Below are positions 35,201-46,077 of a DNA stretch of 64,000 nucleotides, piece by piece. A program made the position numbers and the translations under genes. Each line of letters begins with the position of its first letter. Position 1 is the first letter of the stretch. Origin of the DNA: Capsicum annuum (Eukaryota; Streptophyta; Magnoliopsida; Solanales; Solanaceae); contig NC_061121.1 in NCBI RefSeq assembly GCF_002878395.1, positions 43,101,180-43,165,179 on the forward strand, read 5' to 3'. The notes under the pieces were generated by a model that was not told the origin of the DNA, did not search any database, and was given only the letters and a program-made list of their open reading frames with translations.

Positions 35201-38200
35201 TATCGTGAATTTGTTTCCTATTTTTTAGGAGTTATCTTAGTTAGTCGTTCCAGTTTTTTGGTTTATTTTGTTACGTCTTTCTGCCTATAAAATCAGAAAG
35301 TTCCTTTACTTTCTGGATATACTCCTCTGTTTCACATCAGTTTACACCCCCCACCCCCCACCCCTTTGTTTTTAAAAAACTTTTTTAAAAAATTTACTAT
35401 TTGAATTGATTGGGACGAATCCTTTTGTTTTACAGTTTATTTCCTCCTCCCCCCCTCCCCCCTTTCGCTTGTCTTCAATTGGATTGATTGATGTAAAGAA
35501 AGTATCTTTTCTTGAAAAATGAATTTGAACTGACTGGGATGAACCTTTCCATTTTATAGTTAAACGATGTGTGTTTTTGGTGAATTACTAATCATTCTTG
35601 CAACTATGTATGTTTGAAGAATGAATAATGTTGTTTGATTTTCTCCCCAGTTTTGTTTGTCTTCAGTTTGATTGATTGATGTAAACAGTGTGTGTCTTCT
35701 TAAAAATCAAATTAGAACTGATTGAGACGGAGCCTTTCCATTTTACAGTTAATTGATATTTGAGTTTTTAGTCCATTACTAGTCATTCTTGCACCTATGT
35801 ATGTGTGAAGAATGATTTTTGGTGAAAAATTAGCTTATTCTCTCTCTTCTTTGTTTTTTTTAACGTGGGAATGTAATGAGCTTGATTTCTTATCCCTTTG
35901 GTGAACTTTTCGATATGTATGTTTAGAGAATGGTTTAGCTGAAAATGCAGTGTTTTTTGAAATAAAGGAAGAATCCTTCTGTATAAATTTTAAAGTAGGA
36001 TTTAGAATTGACTTGGGGCCGAACCTTTTCGTTGGAGACTATTACTTTTGGTTTTTGCTTGTTTTATTGAGCTTTTGGGTATATGTTTGTGAAAATAAAT
36101 AGCTGTCTTCTTAATTTTTTTAATCTGTATCTGAACTGATGGTATACCTTTTTCATATTGCAGCTAATTGCTTTGAGTTTCATTGTCTTACTGAGTTTTT
36201 TGATATGTGAATGTGTGAACTATAATTTAGGTGAAAAAACTAGCGGTTGATATTGTTCGTGATTATACTGGTTCTGAGGATGGCTTGGAATCTCTTGGAA
36301 AGTATGCAAACGTTGTGCTTCCCTCTGTGTCTCGCCTTGTTGGTGAAAAAAAGGTAGCAGTATCTTCTAAAATGTCGTGTTCTTACATCCATAAAGTTCA
36401 CATTATGAGTTATCTTCCAAAACGTTGATACTTATACTATGCAGCAGCCTTCAGAAGGCCTTTCTAATTTTCTCTTCTTGTATCAACTAACTCATTCAGG
36501 TGGTTTCTGAACCTGCGGCTCAAGCATTGGTCAATCTGTCACAAAAGCCAGAGCTGGCAGCTAAGATGGTTGAGATGCATATGGTTAAGACATCGATGGA
36601 GACCCTATACAGGCAAGACTGTGAAATCACAAGTCTGCTGATTATGCTCCTTGTTAATCTCACACAGCTGGATGCTGGTATTGATTCTTTGCTTCAGGTT
36701 AATTCTCATCTTAATTTTTTTTGTTACACCAACGCTTTATATGCCTCTTTTTTTCCCTTTTTGTTGATGACTTAAGGTATTTCGTTAAAAAAAGGTATCA
36801 ATGAGATGCAAAACTACAAAAGAACAGAAGTACAAGATTGTTAGCCCCTTTATAATGTGTCAATCTAAAACTAGGGAGCTAACAAAGTCTGACCAGAAAA
36901 TGGTCCAAGTTAACTAAGTCCAACAAAAAAGATTAAGCAAACATCTAACTTTGAGAGAATAATCTGGAGATGAGGTTCCATCAAACATCTTCGATTCTTT
37001 TCCAGATAAAAACATTAAAACATGGCTGCTGGGATCATCACCCATATTCTCTTGATGGTCTTATCAACTCTCCGTATGTTCTTGTTTACACCATCTTTAA
37101 CTTTGAAGCTACTAATATGTTTCAATATTCTTGTTTATGAACCCATTAGATGAATTACAAAATTGCCTCGTGTATCTTTCTTAAGTTACCCATTAATGGA
37201 CGAAAGTTTCCAGACTTGACCTTCCCATTTGGAAAAAAAAAGGGGACAACTTTGCAAATATTAGTTTTTTTATTCCGCATTTCTCTCCTCCTTGGTCATT
37301 GAATGGCTGAAAAAGAAAGAATAATATGTCTGTACAAAATTACAACAACAACATACCCAAAGTGGGATCTAGGGAGGGTAAGATATACATAGTCCATACC
37401 ACTACCTCGGACGAAGTAGAGAGGCTGGTTCTGATAGACCCCTGGCTTAGGACAAATAACAGTATAAGAAAAACATAAAAACAACAAATAAAAAGGGATA
37501 TCACACCACCACCACCACCAACAAACCCAGTGTATTCCCACCTAGTGGGGTCTGGGGGGGTAAGATGTACGCAGTCCATACCTCTACCTCTGAAGAAGTA
37601 GAAAGGTTGTTTCCGATAGATCCCCGGCTCAAGGCACGAGATACCACACAAACACATAATAAAGCACAGAAGCAGATTACATAACATAAATACGGCACCC
37701 ATAAGTAATATAAAACAGAGGAGAGCTGATATAAAAGGGATATCACACCAATAACAAATAAAAGAAACAAGACACCCATAGAGTAATGTGATATACAGTC
37801 TATCCAGAAATCACAAACATCACCAAAACACCACGAACAAGGAACTACAAGGCAGACACATAACACTACAGCTACATGAATAGAAGCAAACCTTCCTACT
37901 AGACAGGACGCATTCCTACCAACTAACTCTCTATCCTAATCCGCTCCCTTCACACCTTCCTATCCAGGACCTGTACAAAATTGAAGAAAATAAAAATACT
38001 GAGAGAGACAAAAGAAACAAGAGTCCCATAATATCTTAAATCATGCTGTACACTTTGTTCCTACTGTTATGTTGTAGTAGTTGATTCTCCCCAAGTAATA
38101 TGGCTAAGTTGGTAACTGGTTTCTTATTCATCATCATTCAAAAATATTGGTTTCTTATGCTTATTATGCTGATTGCTTTCCCTGATTGCCAGTCTGCAGA

Positions 38201-41200
38201 TGAGAAGATGCATGGCTTATATGTCTCGAAGCTTGTCAGATCATTTTGTTCGTCCTCCTCTGAGAGAAAAGGTATGTCTAATTGTCATTCTATTTCCCTT
38301 TTATCCAGATCGATTGTTGCGTGTTTCTAGCTTTTTGATACTTGTCCTTAGAAGTTAGAACTAAGAGAGAAATATGGTTTCTGCTGAACCCAGACGAATC
38401 CCTGCTTAGCTTGTACACAAAGTGAGAACCTGGGGGGTGGTTATTTCCTGATAAAGCTTTCAGATTGGCTACTCGAACTTGAATTGATTGCCTACTAGAG
38501 CACCCGACTTAAATTCACCTTAGTCCGTTTAAGATGGATAACAAATCTGAGTAAACATATTTTTCTTGTGAGTGGTAAGATAAATCCAAATCAACATGTT
38601 AATATTGTGAATTTTCATGGATCTTCTTGTTTACTCTGAGGATTGTTCCAGATCTTGAAAACCAAAGCACAAGTTGTGCCCACAAGTTTGTTCCACTGAG
38701 CTTTAAATTTGACCAGATGTGACTCTGTGTTATAATGAAAAAATCCTCGATTGGGAAACAAGAAACTTAGTGTAGACTTTATGTGGAAGAAGAATCTTTT
38801 ATGATTGATGTACTTCACCAAATTTTGGGTGCTATAAGACTTAGAAAATACTCCACTGTGGATGAGCAATGCTGAGTAAAGTCCATCTGTTCAATTTTGC
38901 AAGAAGAAACCCCGTACCTCTTCAGTTATTAGTGAAGGCATACTTCTTTTAAGAAACTTGATATGTGTCTTAAACATGCTGCATAGTTAACTCTTAACTC
39001 AAACAAGAAATTGTTGGCTTAACTTTCCGTAGCATTATTATCTTTATTGCTGTTGTTACAACAAATCTCCTTTTCCCTTGTTGTCAGTTGATCCCTTTGA
39101 ACATGTGGCTTCTGTACTTGTTAACATTTCTAAGAAGGAAGAGGGGAGAAAGCTTTTGCTTGATCAAAAACGCTGCCTTCTAAAGCAAATAGTCCGGCAT
39201 GATTCTAAGAGCTTGTTGCGAAAGAGAGGGGTATGTGGTAGGATATTTTTCAGTTAAAGATGGCTTTTTTCATACATATATGGACTTCTGCTTTAAAATT
39301 AAGTATCTGAATGTAAAATGAGAAGGAGAGCCTTGAAGTAATTGGTAAAGTTGCTGCCATGTGATCATGAAGTCACGGGGTCAAACCGTGGAAACAACCC
39401 CTTGCAGACATGTAATTGCAGACATGTAAGGTAAGACTGCATACAACAGACCCTTCTGGTCCGGCCGTTCCCCGGACCTCGTGCATAGCAGGAGCTTTAG
39501 TGCACCGGGCTATCCTTTTTTATTGTAAAACGAAAAAGATTTGAAATGTTGAAAATTGTGTCATCAAGCACCAATATGTTTAGTCAGTGCGTTCTAGACT
39601 GCGCAGTTTGACTTTGATCCAGCTATTTTACTGTATATTTAAAGCTTTCTTTCGAATCGTGATTAGCAGAAGTTTAGCTGGAAAAAGTTGTTCACTGATT
39701 TTGGATATAGGTCGCAGGAACCATCCGCAACTGCTGCTTTGAAGCGGAGAATCAGCTGCAAAATTTGCTTCTGATTTCTGAATTCTTATGGCCAGCCCTT
39801 CTCCTACCAGTTGCTGGAAATAAGGTGACTTGCACTAAATAATTATATATGGAAGATGTCAACAATAATTAATTTATTTCTGCATTTCTGCAGTAGTCTT
39901 CAAATCTATCTGTAATTAAGAGTTGAAAGAATGGATGTTTCGTTGCTTTTTACTGTCATATGGAACACTTATTTGTTTCTGTTTCATGGAACTCCATAGA
40001 GACCTATAAAACTGTTTTTCCATCATCTCAAAGTCCATGGACCTCCATGGACGTGTCTTTGCTTTAATTGTTCTATATCTCTGATTCAAATTGTTCAAGC
40101 AAGTGAAGAAATAAATAAGTTCTACCAGATAATCTGAAATTTGAAAACTGAGAAATGGTGTTTGTTATCGGGAATTCATTCTGATCATAAGGTGAATGGT
40201 TCCTCTTTGAATGGGAATAAGAAAGCTTCCATTTTTATTCAAGGACTGTCACAGAGATTTTTTTCAACAAGTATACCGAGAGTTACTATGTTTATTATTG
40301 TTATCAATGTGTGACATTATTTAATGTACACAAAAGGGAATGGTTTATCTGCTATAGGTAATATTTTTATCCTGTCAAGTACAAACTAGCAGTGTTTTAG
40401 CTGTTCACTTCTCAAGGACTTCTTGTTTTAGGATTTAGCTAGTAACATTATGGTGTTGCTCTGGTAAACCGAAGTCCTTAGAAGACTCGGTTCAATAGAT
40501 AAGTTAGTGAGGAGCAAAGAGAATAAATTTTCAAATGGGAATAGAGACGCAGGTGGATCTGAGAATCATTTCTGTTCGGTTCGCTATCAAGTTTAAAATA
40601 TATTCCATGTTGGAACATATCTTCTTTTCTCTTTTTTGGCACTCCATGTCTTTCACTCTCCTTCCCAATTATCTGTAGCTCGCCGTTACAAATATGATGA
40701 ACTTAATATTCTTGTCTGAGTTCTCCATATTCCTTATCATTTGAGTTGACTATTTTCTTATGGTCCAACTTCTGACAGGTTTATAGTGAGGAAGACACTA
40801 GGAAAATGCCACTAGAGCTTGCAAGTGCACTCTCAATCGAGCGAGAACCCGTTACCGATCCTGAAATTCGTGTACAGGCACTAGAGGCTATTTATTTGCT
40901 CATATTACAGGTATAATCCGAACTGTTTTTTTAATGTGCTTCGTTTGCTCAACTTAACCCTTACAGTTGTGACAATAAGCAGCACATATTATAGCATTTC
41001 AAGTTTTGAGTTCTTATCCAGTCGCTTGAAATAGTAGCTCCTCTTGCTCTACATATTTAATTATCTCAAAAATTTATGAAATAGTAGCTCCTCTTGCTCT
41101 ACATATTTAATTATCTCAAAAATTTATACTTTCAGATGTGTGGATAGAATGCAGCTACAATTCTGTGTGATGAAACCATTTAGCAAAGAGTATTCATTTT

Positions 41201-41911
41201 TGACCAATTGTAGAGGATGGTTGTCCAAGAACAACACTTTTTTTTTAGTCCATGTAAGTTAATGGAATCAATTCTGTATGAAACGATCATTTCTTCTACT
41301 GCCTTGGATTGCCGAATTATTTGTTCCTTTAGCCATATTTTGTTAATTCTGTATGATAATATTTTACTTCACAGATTTTGTGTTTTACATTAGTAGTTCA
41401 CAAATTCTTTCTTCCCATTTGTTCTAACCTTGATGGATAGAGTTATCTGGTGGTACCTGCTGCTGGTGGGAGGTGACGGGTATCCCGGACACCACGGTTA
41501 TCAATAAAAAAATCCTTTCTACTTGCTAGTTGCGGCATTTATCTCAAGAGAGAAGAGATGTCTGTGGAAGTTTGCCAGATAGTCTTTTCCTATGGATGCT
41601 TCAGTTGACAATTGTATGATATTCTGAATTGACATCATGAGTGATTGCAGGAAGCAGGCAGAAGAGCATTTTGGTCAGTGAATGGTCCTCGGATATTGCA
41701 AGTTGGCTATGCAGGCGAGGATGATCCTAAAGTAATGGAAGCATATGAGCGAGCTGGCTCCTTGGTATTTCCAACTGCTTCCTATCAACTGTCAAGTCTA
41801 TTCTGTCATATGAAATATATCTTTAACTTTCCTAATCTAAATTCTTCTGAATGTTAACAGCTGATTCAAGAGAGTGGAGTCGACGAAGAAACAGCAGAGA
41901 CATCTTCGTAG
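29220..41911 (+). CDS. HGH1: HGH1 homologue (ARM-repeat co-chaperone, DUF383/DUF384)
   Basis: Nine coding exons: 29220-29273, 36231-36353, 36500-36697, 38193-38271, 39088-39230, 39711-39824, 40779-40910, 41651-41764, 41861-41911. All introns are GT-AG and all phases agree, giving 335 codons, close to the usual plant length. The protein begins MATELEELIGFLSSPSP. It then reads KKLAVDIVRDYTGSEDG, AAQALVNLSQKPELA, LLIMLLVNLTQLDAG, KMHGLYVSKLVRSF, DPFEHVASVLVNISKKEEGR (start of DUF383/384), GVAGTIRNCCFEAENQ, LLLPVAGNK, SEEDTRKMPLELASAL, DPEIRVQALEAIYLLI and EDDPKVMEAYERAGS. In yeast and animals HGH1 helps TRiC and Hsp90 fold eEF2 in the cytosol. Intron 1 is 6.96 kb, mostly a Copia in the same orientation; the frame is untouched. 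Confidence 0.96.
29290..29968 (+). repeat. Diverged tandem repeats in HGH1 intron 1, 5' of the Copia
   Basis: Copies of a unit containing TTGAGTACAATTTGTTTGATT, TTGATTGATGTAAAG, a TGGGATGAATCC-like string, CATTTTACAGTTAATTGAT and AACTATGTATGTTTGAAGAATGA occur at about 29355, 29800 and 29940. The same unit continues after the Copia, at 35400-36180. Units differ in length (about 160-440 bp). Confidence 0.75.
29573..29608 (-). mobile_element. SINE 3' fragment
   Basis: AAAAAGGGCAGCCCGGTGC is the reverse complement of the SINE ending GCACCGGGCT-CCTTTTT seen whole at 39325-39523. Only about 36 bp is recognisable. Confidence 0.5.
29970..30245 (+). repeat. 5' LTR of the HGH1-intron Copia
   Basis: 276 bp, TG...CA. 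It contains a TATA-like CTATAAAATC at about 30122. Confidence 0.93.
30331..35087 (+). pseudogene. Copia gag-pol with two stops, frameshifts and an insertion
   Basis: Gag starts MALDSNFVQAAIPRFD at 30331. An RG-rich stretch (about 30935-31040) precedes a CCHC knuckle, CYRCHKFGHYLSEC (about 31066-31107), then the protease DTGCSNH (about 31220). TAG at 31660 and TAG at 32173 interrupt the integrase (CEECVVGKQHRSQ; TDRGGEYCS; YTPQENGVSERKNRT). The solo LTR sits at 32423-33185. Reverse transcriptase resumes near 33735 after a frame change, with YVDDL at about 34129. RNase H reads STEAEFVAATA (about 34740), ends DQLADILTKPL and stops near 35087. It cannot make a full polyprotein. Confidence 0.92.
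32423..33185. mobile_element. Solo LTR (763 bp) inserted in the Copia pol
   Basis: It begins TGATACG and ends CGTATCA, a 7-bp perfect terminal inverted pair with TG...CA ends. The flanks are ACTGA (32418-32422) and ACTAA (33186-33190), a 5-bp target duplication with one change. The pol reading is continuous across it: NPL before, TKKIVISRDVIF after. No coding sequence, primer site or second LTR is present, so it is best read as a recombined solo LTR of an unrelated family. Confidence 0.82.
35133..35346 (+). repeat. 3' LTR of the HGH1-intron Copia, internally deleted
   Basis: Nearly identical to the 5' LTR in its first 165 and last 50 bases. It lacks about 62 bp present after ATAAAATCAG in the 5' copy, just downstream of the TATA-like box. 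Confidence 0.92.
35400..36180 (+). repeat. Diverged tandem repeats in HGH1 intron 1, 3' of the Copia
   Basis: TTGATTGATTGATGTAAA recurs at about 35485 and 35670. ATTGGGACGAATCC-like text and AACTATGTATGTTTGAAGAAT also recur. Same unit as at 29290-29968, so the Copia inserted inside an older repeat array. Confidence 0.75.
37345..37460 (-). mobile_element. RTE LINE 3'-tail fragment
   Basis: The minus strand reads GGGTCTATCAGAACCAGCC, TCTACTTCGTCCGAGGTAG and TATGTTGTTGTTGTAA. This is a second, older copy of the LINE 3' end immediately beside the 37496-37980 copy, in HGH1 intron 3. Confidence 0.72.
37496..37980 (-). mobile_element. 5'-truncated RTE LINE, 3' end only
   Basis: The minus strand matches the 3' untranslated part of the 18439-20631 LINE: ATGGGTGCCGTATTTATG, GTGTGGTATCTCGTGCC, ACTTCTTCAGAGGTAGAGG, ACTGCGTACATCTTACCCC, then a GTTGGTGGTGGTGGTG tail. 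An ORF across it is chance. It lies in HGH1 intron 3, antisense to the gene. Confidence 0.85.
39325..39523 (+). mobile_element. Full-length tRNA-derived SINE in HGH1 intron 5
   Basis: The head is GAGCCTTGAAGTAATTGGTA with a box A-like GGTAAAGTTGCTG and a box B-like GGTCAAACCGTGG. The body is GGTCCGGCCGTTCCCCGGAC, and the end GTGCACCGGGCTATCC plus a T run. Flanks TGTAAAATGAGAA (about 39312) and TGTAAAACGAAAA (about 39524) match at 11 of 13 positions as a target duplication. It has a short internal duplication GCAGACATGTAA. Confidence 0.85.
41028..41127 (+). repeat. 50-bp tandem duplication in HGH1 intron 7
   Basis: GAAATAGTAGCTCCTCTTGC begins at 41028 and again at 41078. The two 50-bp copies look identical. 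Confidence 0.9.
41436..41511 (+). mobile_element. SINE 3' fragment (second Solanaceae type)
   Basis: GGTACCTGCTGCTGGTGGGA, GGGTATCCC, GGACACCACGGTTATCA and an A-run match the 3' part of another SINE subfamily. It lies in HGH1 intron 7. Confidence 0.6.
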
Positions 41912-42289
41912 ACACCATGCTTTCTTTCTGGTTTTGCTACTGCGATATCAACGAGTTCAAACAATCAATCGAGACATAAACTGCAGGTTGCTTAAAAGAG
42001 TATTCAGGAACTATTACAGTAAGATGGTCTCAAGAGTACTTTGAATTTAATTTTTTTTGGGTTTCTTGTAGTGGGGTTGGTTATGGTCCTCTGAAAGGTT
42101 TCTCGGTCAAGGACTCAGGTGGTGTATCGGAGGTTATTATTATTATATACAAGGCAGGACTTGTACTGCTGAACAAACGATATAAGATTGACATTGAGTA
42201 TATGATTTCAGATACCTCTGTACTGTTCAGCTGTTTTAGCAGTGCTACTGATTGTCATGTTGTCACCCGACTAAGGATGGTTCTATTTA
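41912..42289 (+). other. Probable HGH1 3' untranslated region and flank
   Basis: Sequence directly after the HGH1 stop. No polyadenylation signal can be assigned with confidence. Confidence 0.35.
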
Positions 42290-42405
42290 AACCTATTCTT
42301 GAGCCGAGGGTATCTCAGAAACCACCTCTCCCTCCTCAAGGTAGGGGTGACGTCTGCTTCCCAGACTCCACCTGTGGGACTGTACTTGGTATATTGTTGT
42401 AGTAG
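42290..42405 (+). mobile_element. RTE/SINE 3'-tail fragment
   Basis: GAGCCGAGGGTATCTCAGAA, CCTCAAGGTAGGGGTGACG and a TATATTGTTGTAGTAG end. One of two copies in a row after HGH1. Confidence 0.7.
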
Positions 42406-42465
42406 TCAAATGTCTTTGTAGCTCATTATCTGTGGACATTCTGTAGTCCAATTTTGTTTTCCTTG

Positions 42466-42582
42466 AGCAGAGGGTAGAGGGTCTATCGAAACAACCTCTC
42501 TACATCTAACACAGAGGTAAGGTATACACTCCCCCTCCTCCCCCCAACCAACCCACTTTGTGGGGCTACATTGGGTATATGC
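42466..42582 (+). mobile_element. RTE/SINE 3'-tail fragment
   Basis: GCAGAGGGTAGAGGGTCTATCG, AACAACCTCTCTAC, an AGGTAAGGTATACAC block, and TGTGGGGCTACATTGGGTAT. The C-rich core is CCCCTCCTCCCCCC. Confidence 0.7.
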
Positions 42583-42812
42583 TGTATTATTCTGTTATCC
42601 AGATTCCAATGTGTTGCTGCTGGTTCTTGATTACCTTGAATCTTATGTAAAGGTAAAAAGTGATATTACTTCAAAATATTAGAAAAGCAGTACAGATTAG
42701 CAAGTAATACTCCTGAATTTGGAATCTTGTAGAATAAAATATCTATGTGAGAAATATTTCTTAATTAAATTGTATTTTGCTGTTGAACATTTTTATCTAC
42801 AAGTATTTCAGC

Positions 42813-43020
42813 CTGTCGTTTGGTTGGGAAAGAGTTATTTCGGGATAATTAATCCCGGAATTAGTTATCACACCATGTATATGGGACAACTAATCGCATC
42901 ATTATGGTGTAAGGGTAAATAATTCTGGTATTAACTAGTACCTCACACCAAGTATGGGATAAAATATTTCTTTATTTTATTTCGGGACCATTTATCCCTA
43001 ATAGCTCACATCAAACGACT
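42813..43020. mobile_element. Small MITE-like element
   Basis: GTCGTTTGGTTGGGAAAG at the left and CACATCAAACGAC at the right form an inverted pair. Inside are CGGGATAATTAATCCCG and further GGGATAA/TTATCCC strings in both orientations. About 205 bp, non-coding. The target duplication is not clear, so the superfamily is open. Confidence 0.5.
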
Positions 43021-43429
43021 ACATAGTACTACTTGTCGTTTTTGATATCACACACTCATTAAGAAAACAATAATTAGTATTGTGACTTCAAAATATTGCC
43101 CTTATTAATTGATGTTTAGTAATAGGTATTGAAAAATCATTTGGAGAATAAGTAATTAATGTTGAGGGTAAAATATGAAAAAAAATAATTATTTTTTCTT
43201 GATTCGTTAAAAATGACAAATAAAAAGATAATCACATTAAGAAAATAGTGTGACAAGTAAAAATTAACTGTACTATTTGTTTGTACCAACCGGTAAACAT
43301 GGGGATAACTAAGCAAACATTGACTCTTAATTATTCTATTTAACCTAAGTTTTACTTAATTATAATTCATAGCTATCCTTTTTCTATTAATTATCCCTAA
43401 TTATAATATGTATTTTTTTTCTCTATTTT

Positions 43430-44345
43430 CTATTACTCTCCTTTTTTTTTTTTCCTTTTTTTTTCTTTTTTTTTTTTCCTTCTTTTCGTTTGTGCGAACT
43501 AACAAATACAAATATAAGTGTGAACTATAAAATACAAATATAAATGTGAACTATAACATATAAATATAAGTGCGAACTATAAAATAAAAATACAAATGCG
43601 AACTATAACATATAAATACAAGTGTGAACTATCATTTGTATTTTTTAATTATTGAAAAGGAACAATTGATTTTCTTTCTACGAATACTTATTTTTATTTA
43701 TTGATACGAGTTGTATTTATTGATACAAATAAATACAATTCAAATTTTTATACAATATATAATATGTATTTGTATTTGTAAAATCATTTGTTTCATTTGT
43801 TTGTAATTGTATTTGTATCAGGTGATATTTATTTATTTACAAATACGAATGATAATTTTGACATACAAATATAAAACGGTACATTTGTATCAAATGATAC
43901 ATTGCATATTTATATATTTTAGAATCAAGAAAATACAATTAATGTATTTACTTATTTGTATACAAATACAAATGATAAATTGTACATAATCACGGCTAAA
44001 TACAATATGCAATCAACTTATGAATACAAAATAATTCTTTAAAAATATAAAGGCATCGACGAAAATAGAATACAAATACAAATATAATTTTAATATACAA
44101 ACACAATAAAATCACAATACAAATATAATCCGTTATAATATACATGCAATTATAAAATCAAATACAAAATAGTTCTTTAAAATACAAGTGCGAATTATAT
44201 AAAAGATAAATGATGGTGCGAACTAATAAATATTAATACAGTATAAGTGTGAACCATAAAATACAAATATAAATGCGAACTACAAAATACAAATATAAGC
44301 GCGGACTTTAAAATATAAATACAAATACAGTTGTATCAATGAATA
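43430..44345. repeat. Low-complexity and minisatellite tract
   Basis: A poly-T rich stretch (43440-43490) is followed by a degenerate repeat of about 20-27 bp around GTGCGAACTATAAAATACAA. It is dense at 43490-43630 and again at 44160-44330, with AATACAAATA text throughout between. Confidence 0.75.
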
Positions 44346-46068
44346 CAAAAATATAAATAATGATGTGACTACAAATAGGATAAGCAATTGTGGTATTTAT
44401 GTTATCATCCATGACTTGTGCTCAAGTAGTCATATTTTTCAAAAATACAAAAAATAGAACAAAAAAAATGATAAAGGAAAAAAGAACAAAAAAAAAAAAA
44501 AAAAAAAAAGAAGAAGAGGAAAACATGAAAAAGAAAAAATATAAAAAAATGAAAAAAAAAATGATGTTATTTTTGGCGAGACTAAATATGTAGTATATTT
44601 ATGTTTTTTATGAATACAAACTACTGAGTAAAAGTGAATATAACGGCTGTGAATTGAATATAATGTCTAAATTGTACTGTATTTATATGTTATATGAATA
44701 CAAACTATTGATAAAATCGAATACAACGGGCGTAGATTGAATACAACGACTATAAATGATAATTATGTAAAATATGCTTATAAAATGTAAGTTTTTCATC
44801 AAAATGTAGTTATTTTATAAAGATTCCCTAAATATTATGAGCAAACAGCTATCAATTACAGTGCAAATTTACATGCACAAGATATTTACCTTAAATTAAT
44901 ACTTCTATTTTGAAGGTTAAATTGATTGATTTGCGATAAATACCGTATGAGATAAATACTTACCATAGCCACTGCCCATTTAGTGTCGCATTTTCCATAT
45001 TATGGTACACTAATTTTTTACTCAATCAAAATGCTACAAAATCACTCTAAGAATATACTCCTATATATTACTGGTAAATATTAATTTGTACGTCACATAT
45101 TCACCCCAAATAAGTCACTAACAAATTAAATAATCTTTGCACATCTCTTATACTTAAAAGTTAAAAATGAAAATAACGTATGTGTCAAAGTGAAACCTAT
45201 TTTAATTATTGTTTTAGCTCAATAAAAATTGTTCAATAACAATTGTTTATTACAAATTGATATTTTTTTTTGAAAGTATATATACATCTTTATCGACTGT
45301 CTAAAAATTTATAGATGCCATTAAATAGCTATTGGAGATTATAATTTCAAAAATTATGAATCCGAAAGCTACTTTATCAAAAATGAGTAGTTTTTGAAAA
45401 ATTTTAAAAATTCAAGTAATTTTTGAAAAATAAAACAAAGTGAAGTGAACCTGAAGGTCAATTACCCAACTTTTGAAAGACACAAGAAAAAGTTGAGTTC
45501 CTCTGAAAACGAATTACCCAAAATTGTCCTTCGGAAAACAAAAAAGAAATTGAGTGACTTTCAGAACACAAAAAATAAAACTGAATATTTATGGAGGTCA
45601 ATTATCGAAAATTGAATGATTTTTTAAAGTAAAAGAAAAAATTGAATAACTAGGGAGGCCAATTACTACTAGCAAAGCTTTGAACTCAAGTTTCTTTCAG
45701 TAATACTATCTTTTAAAAACATAAGGTGCCAAAACATAACTCAAGTTTTTTTAATAATACTCTCTCTCAAAAACATAAGTAAAATGACAGTTAAAATGAA
45801 AGCAAAAGTAAAAACATATTCTAATTCCTTGAGTACTTTTATTTTTAGTTGGTTTCAAAATAATAATTTTTTTTTTTTTTTTGCAATACTTTAATTTCAA
45901 CTTTTTCACATGACATATTTAGAACCATAAAAATTAAAAGACATTTTGGTAATTTAATATAATTTTAATTTAAGGCTATAAAATTCAAAAACCTTTTTTA
46001 TTTTCTTAAATTTTGTGGCAACTGATCATTATTTTACGGAAGAGCACTATTCATTTTTACCACAGTAA
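44346..46068. other. AT-rich intergenic sequence upstream of ORC6
   Basis: Poly-A at about 44488-44510. From 45400 to 45670 short phrases such as GAGGTCAATTA and AAAATTGAATGA repeat loosely. No gene or named element recognised. Confidence 0.35.
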
Positions 46069-46077
46069 AAATAACTG

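Larger units (their letters stand above)
29970..35346 (+). mobile_element. Copia LTR retrotransposon in HGH1 intron 1
   Basis: The 5' LTR is 29970-30245 (276 bp) and the 3' LTR is 35133-35346 (214 bp). Both start TGTTAGCAAA and end CATCAGTTTACA. The primer site TGGCATCAGAGC (Met-tRNA type) begins at 30247, and the purine tract AAGGGAGAG ends at 35132. The flanks are C-rich (CCCC at 29966-29969 and 35347-35350), so the target duplication is only suggestive. The internal region holds one gag-pol frame with stops and frameshifts, plus a 763-bp solo LTR of another family. It has the same strand as HGH1. Confidence 0.94.

Noticed and set aside
29966..35350. A clean target duplication for the HGH1-intron Copia
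   Set aside because: Both flanks are C-runs, so the shared CCCC cannot be told from chance; the element is supported by its LTRs and primer site instead.
44390..44593. A lysine-rich open frame
   Set aside because: Produced by a poly-A tract and GAAGAAGAGG repeats; no evidence of a gene.
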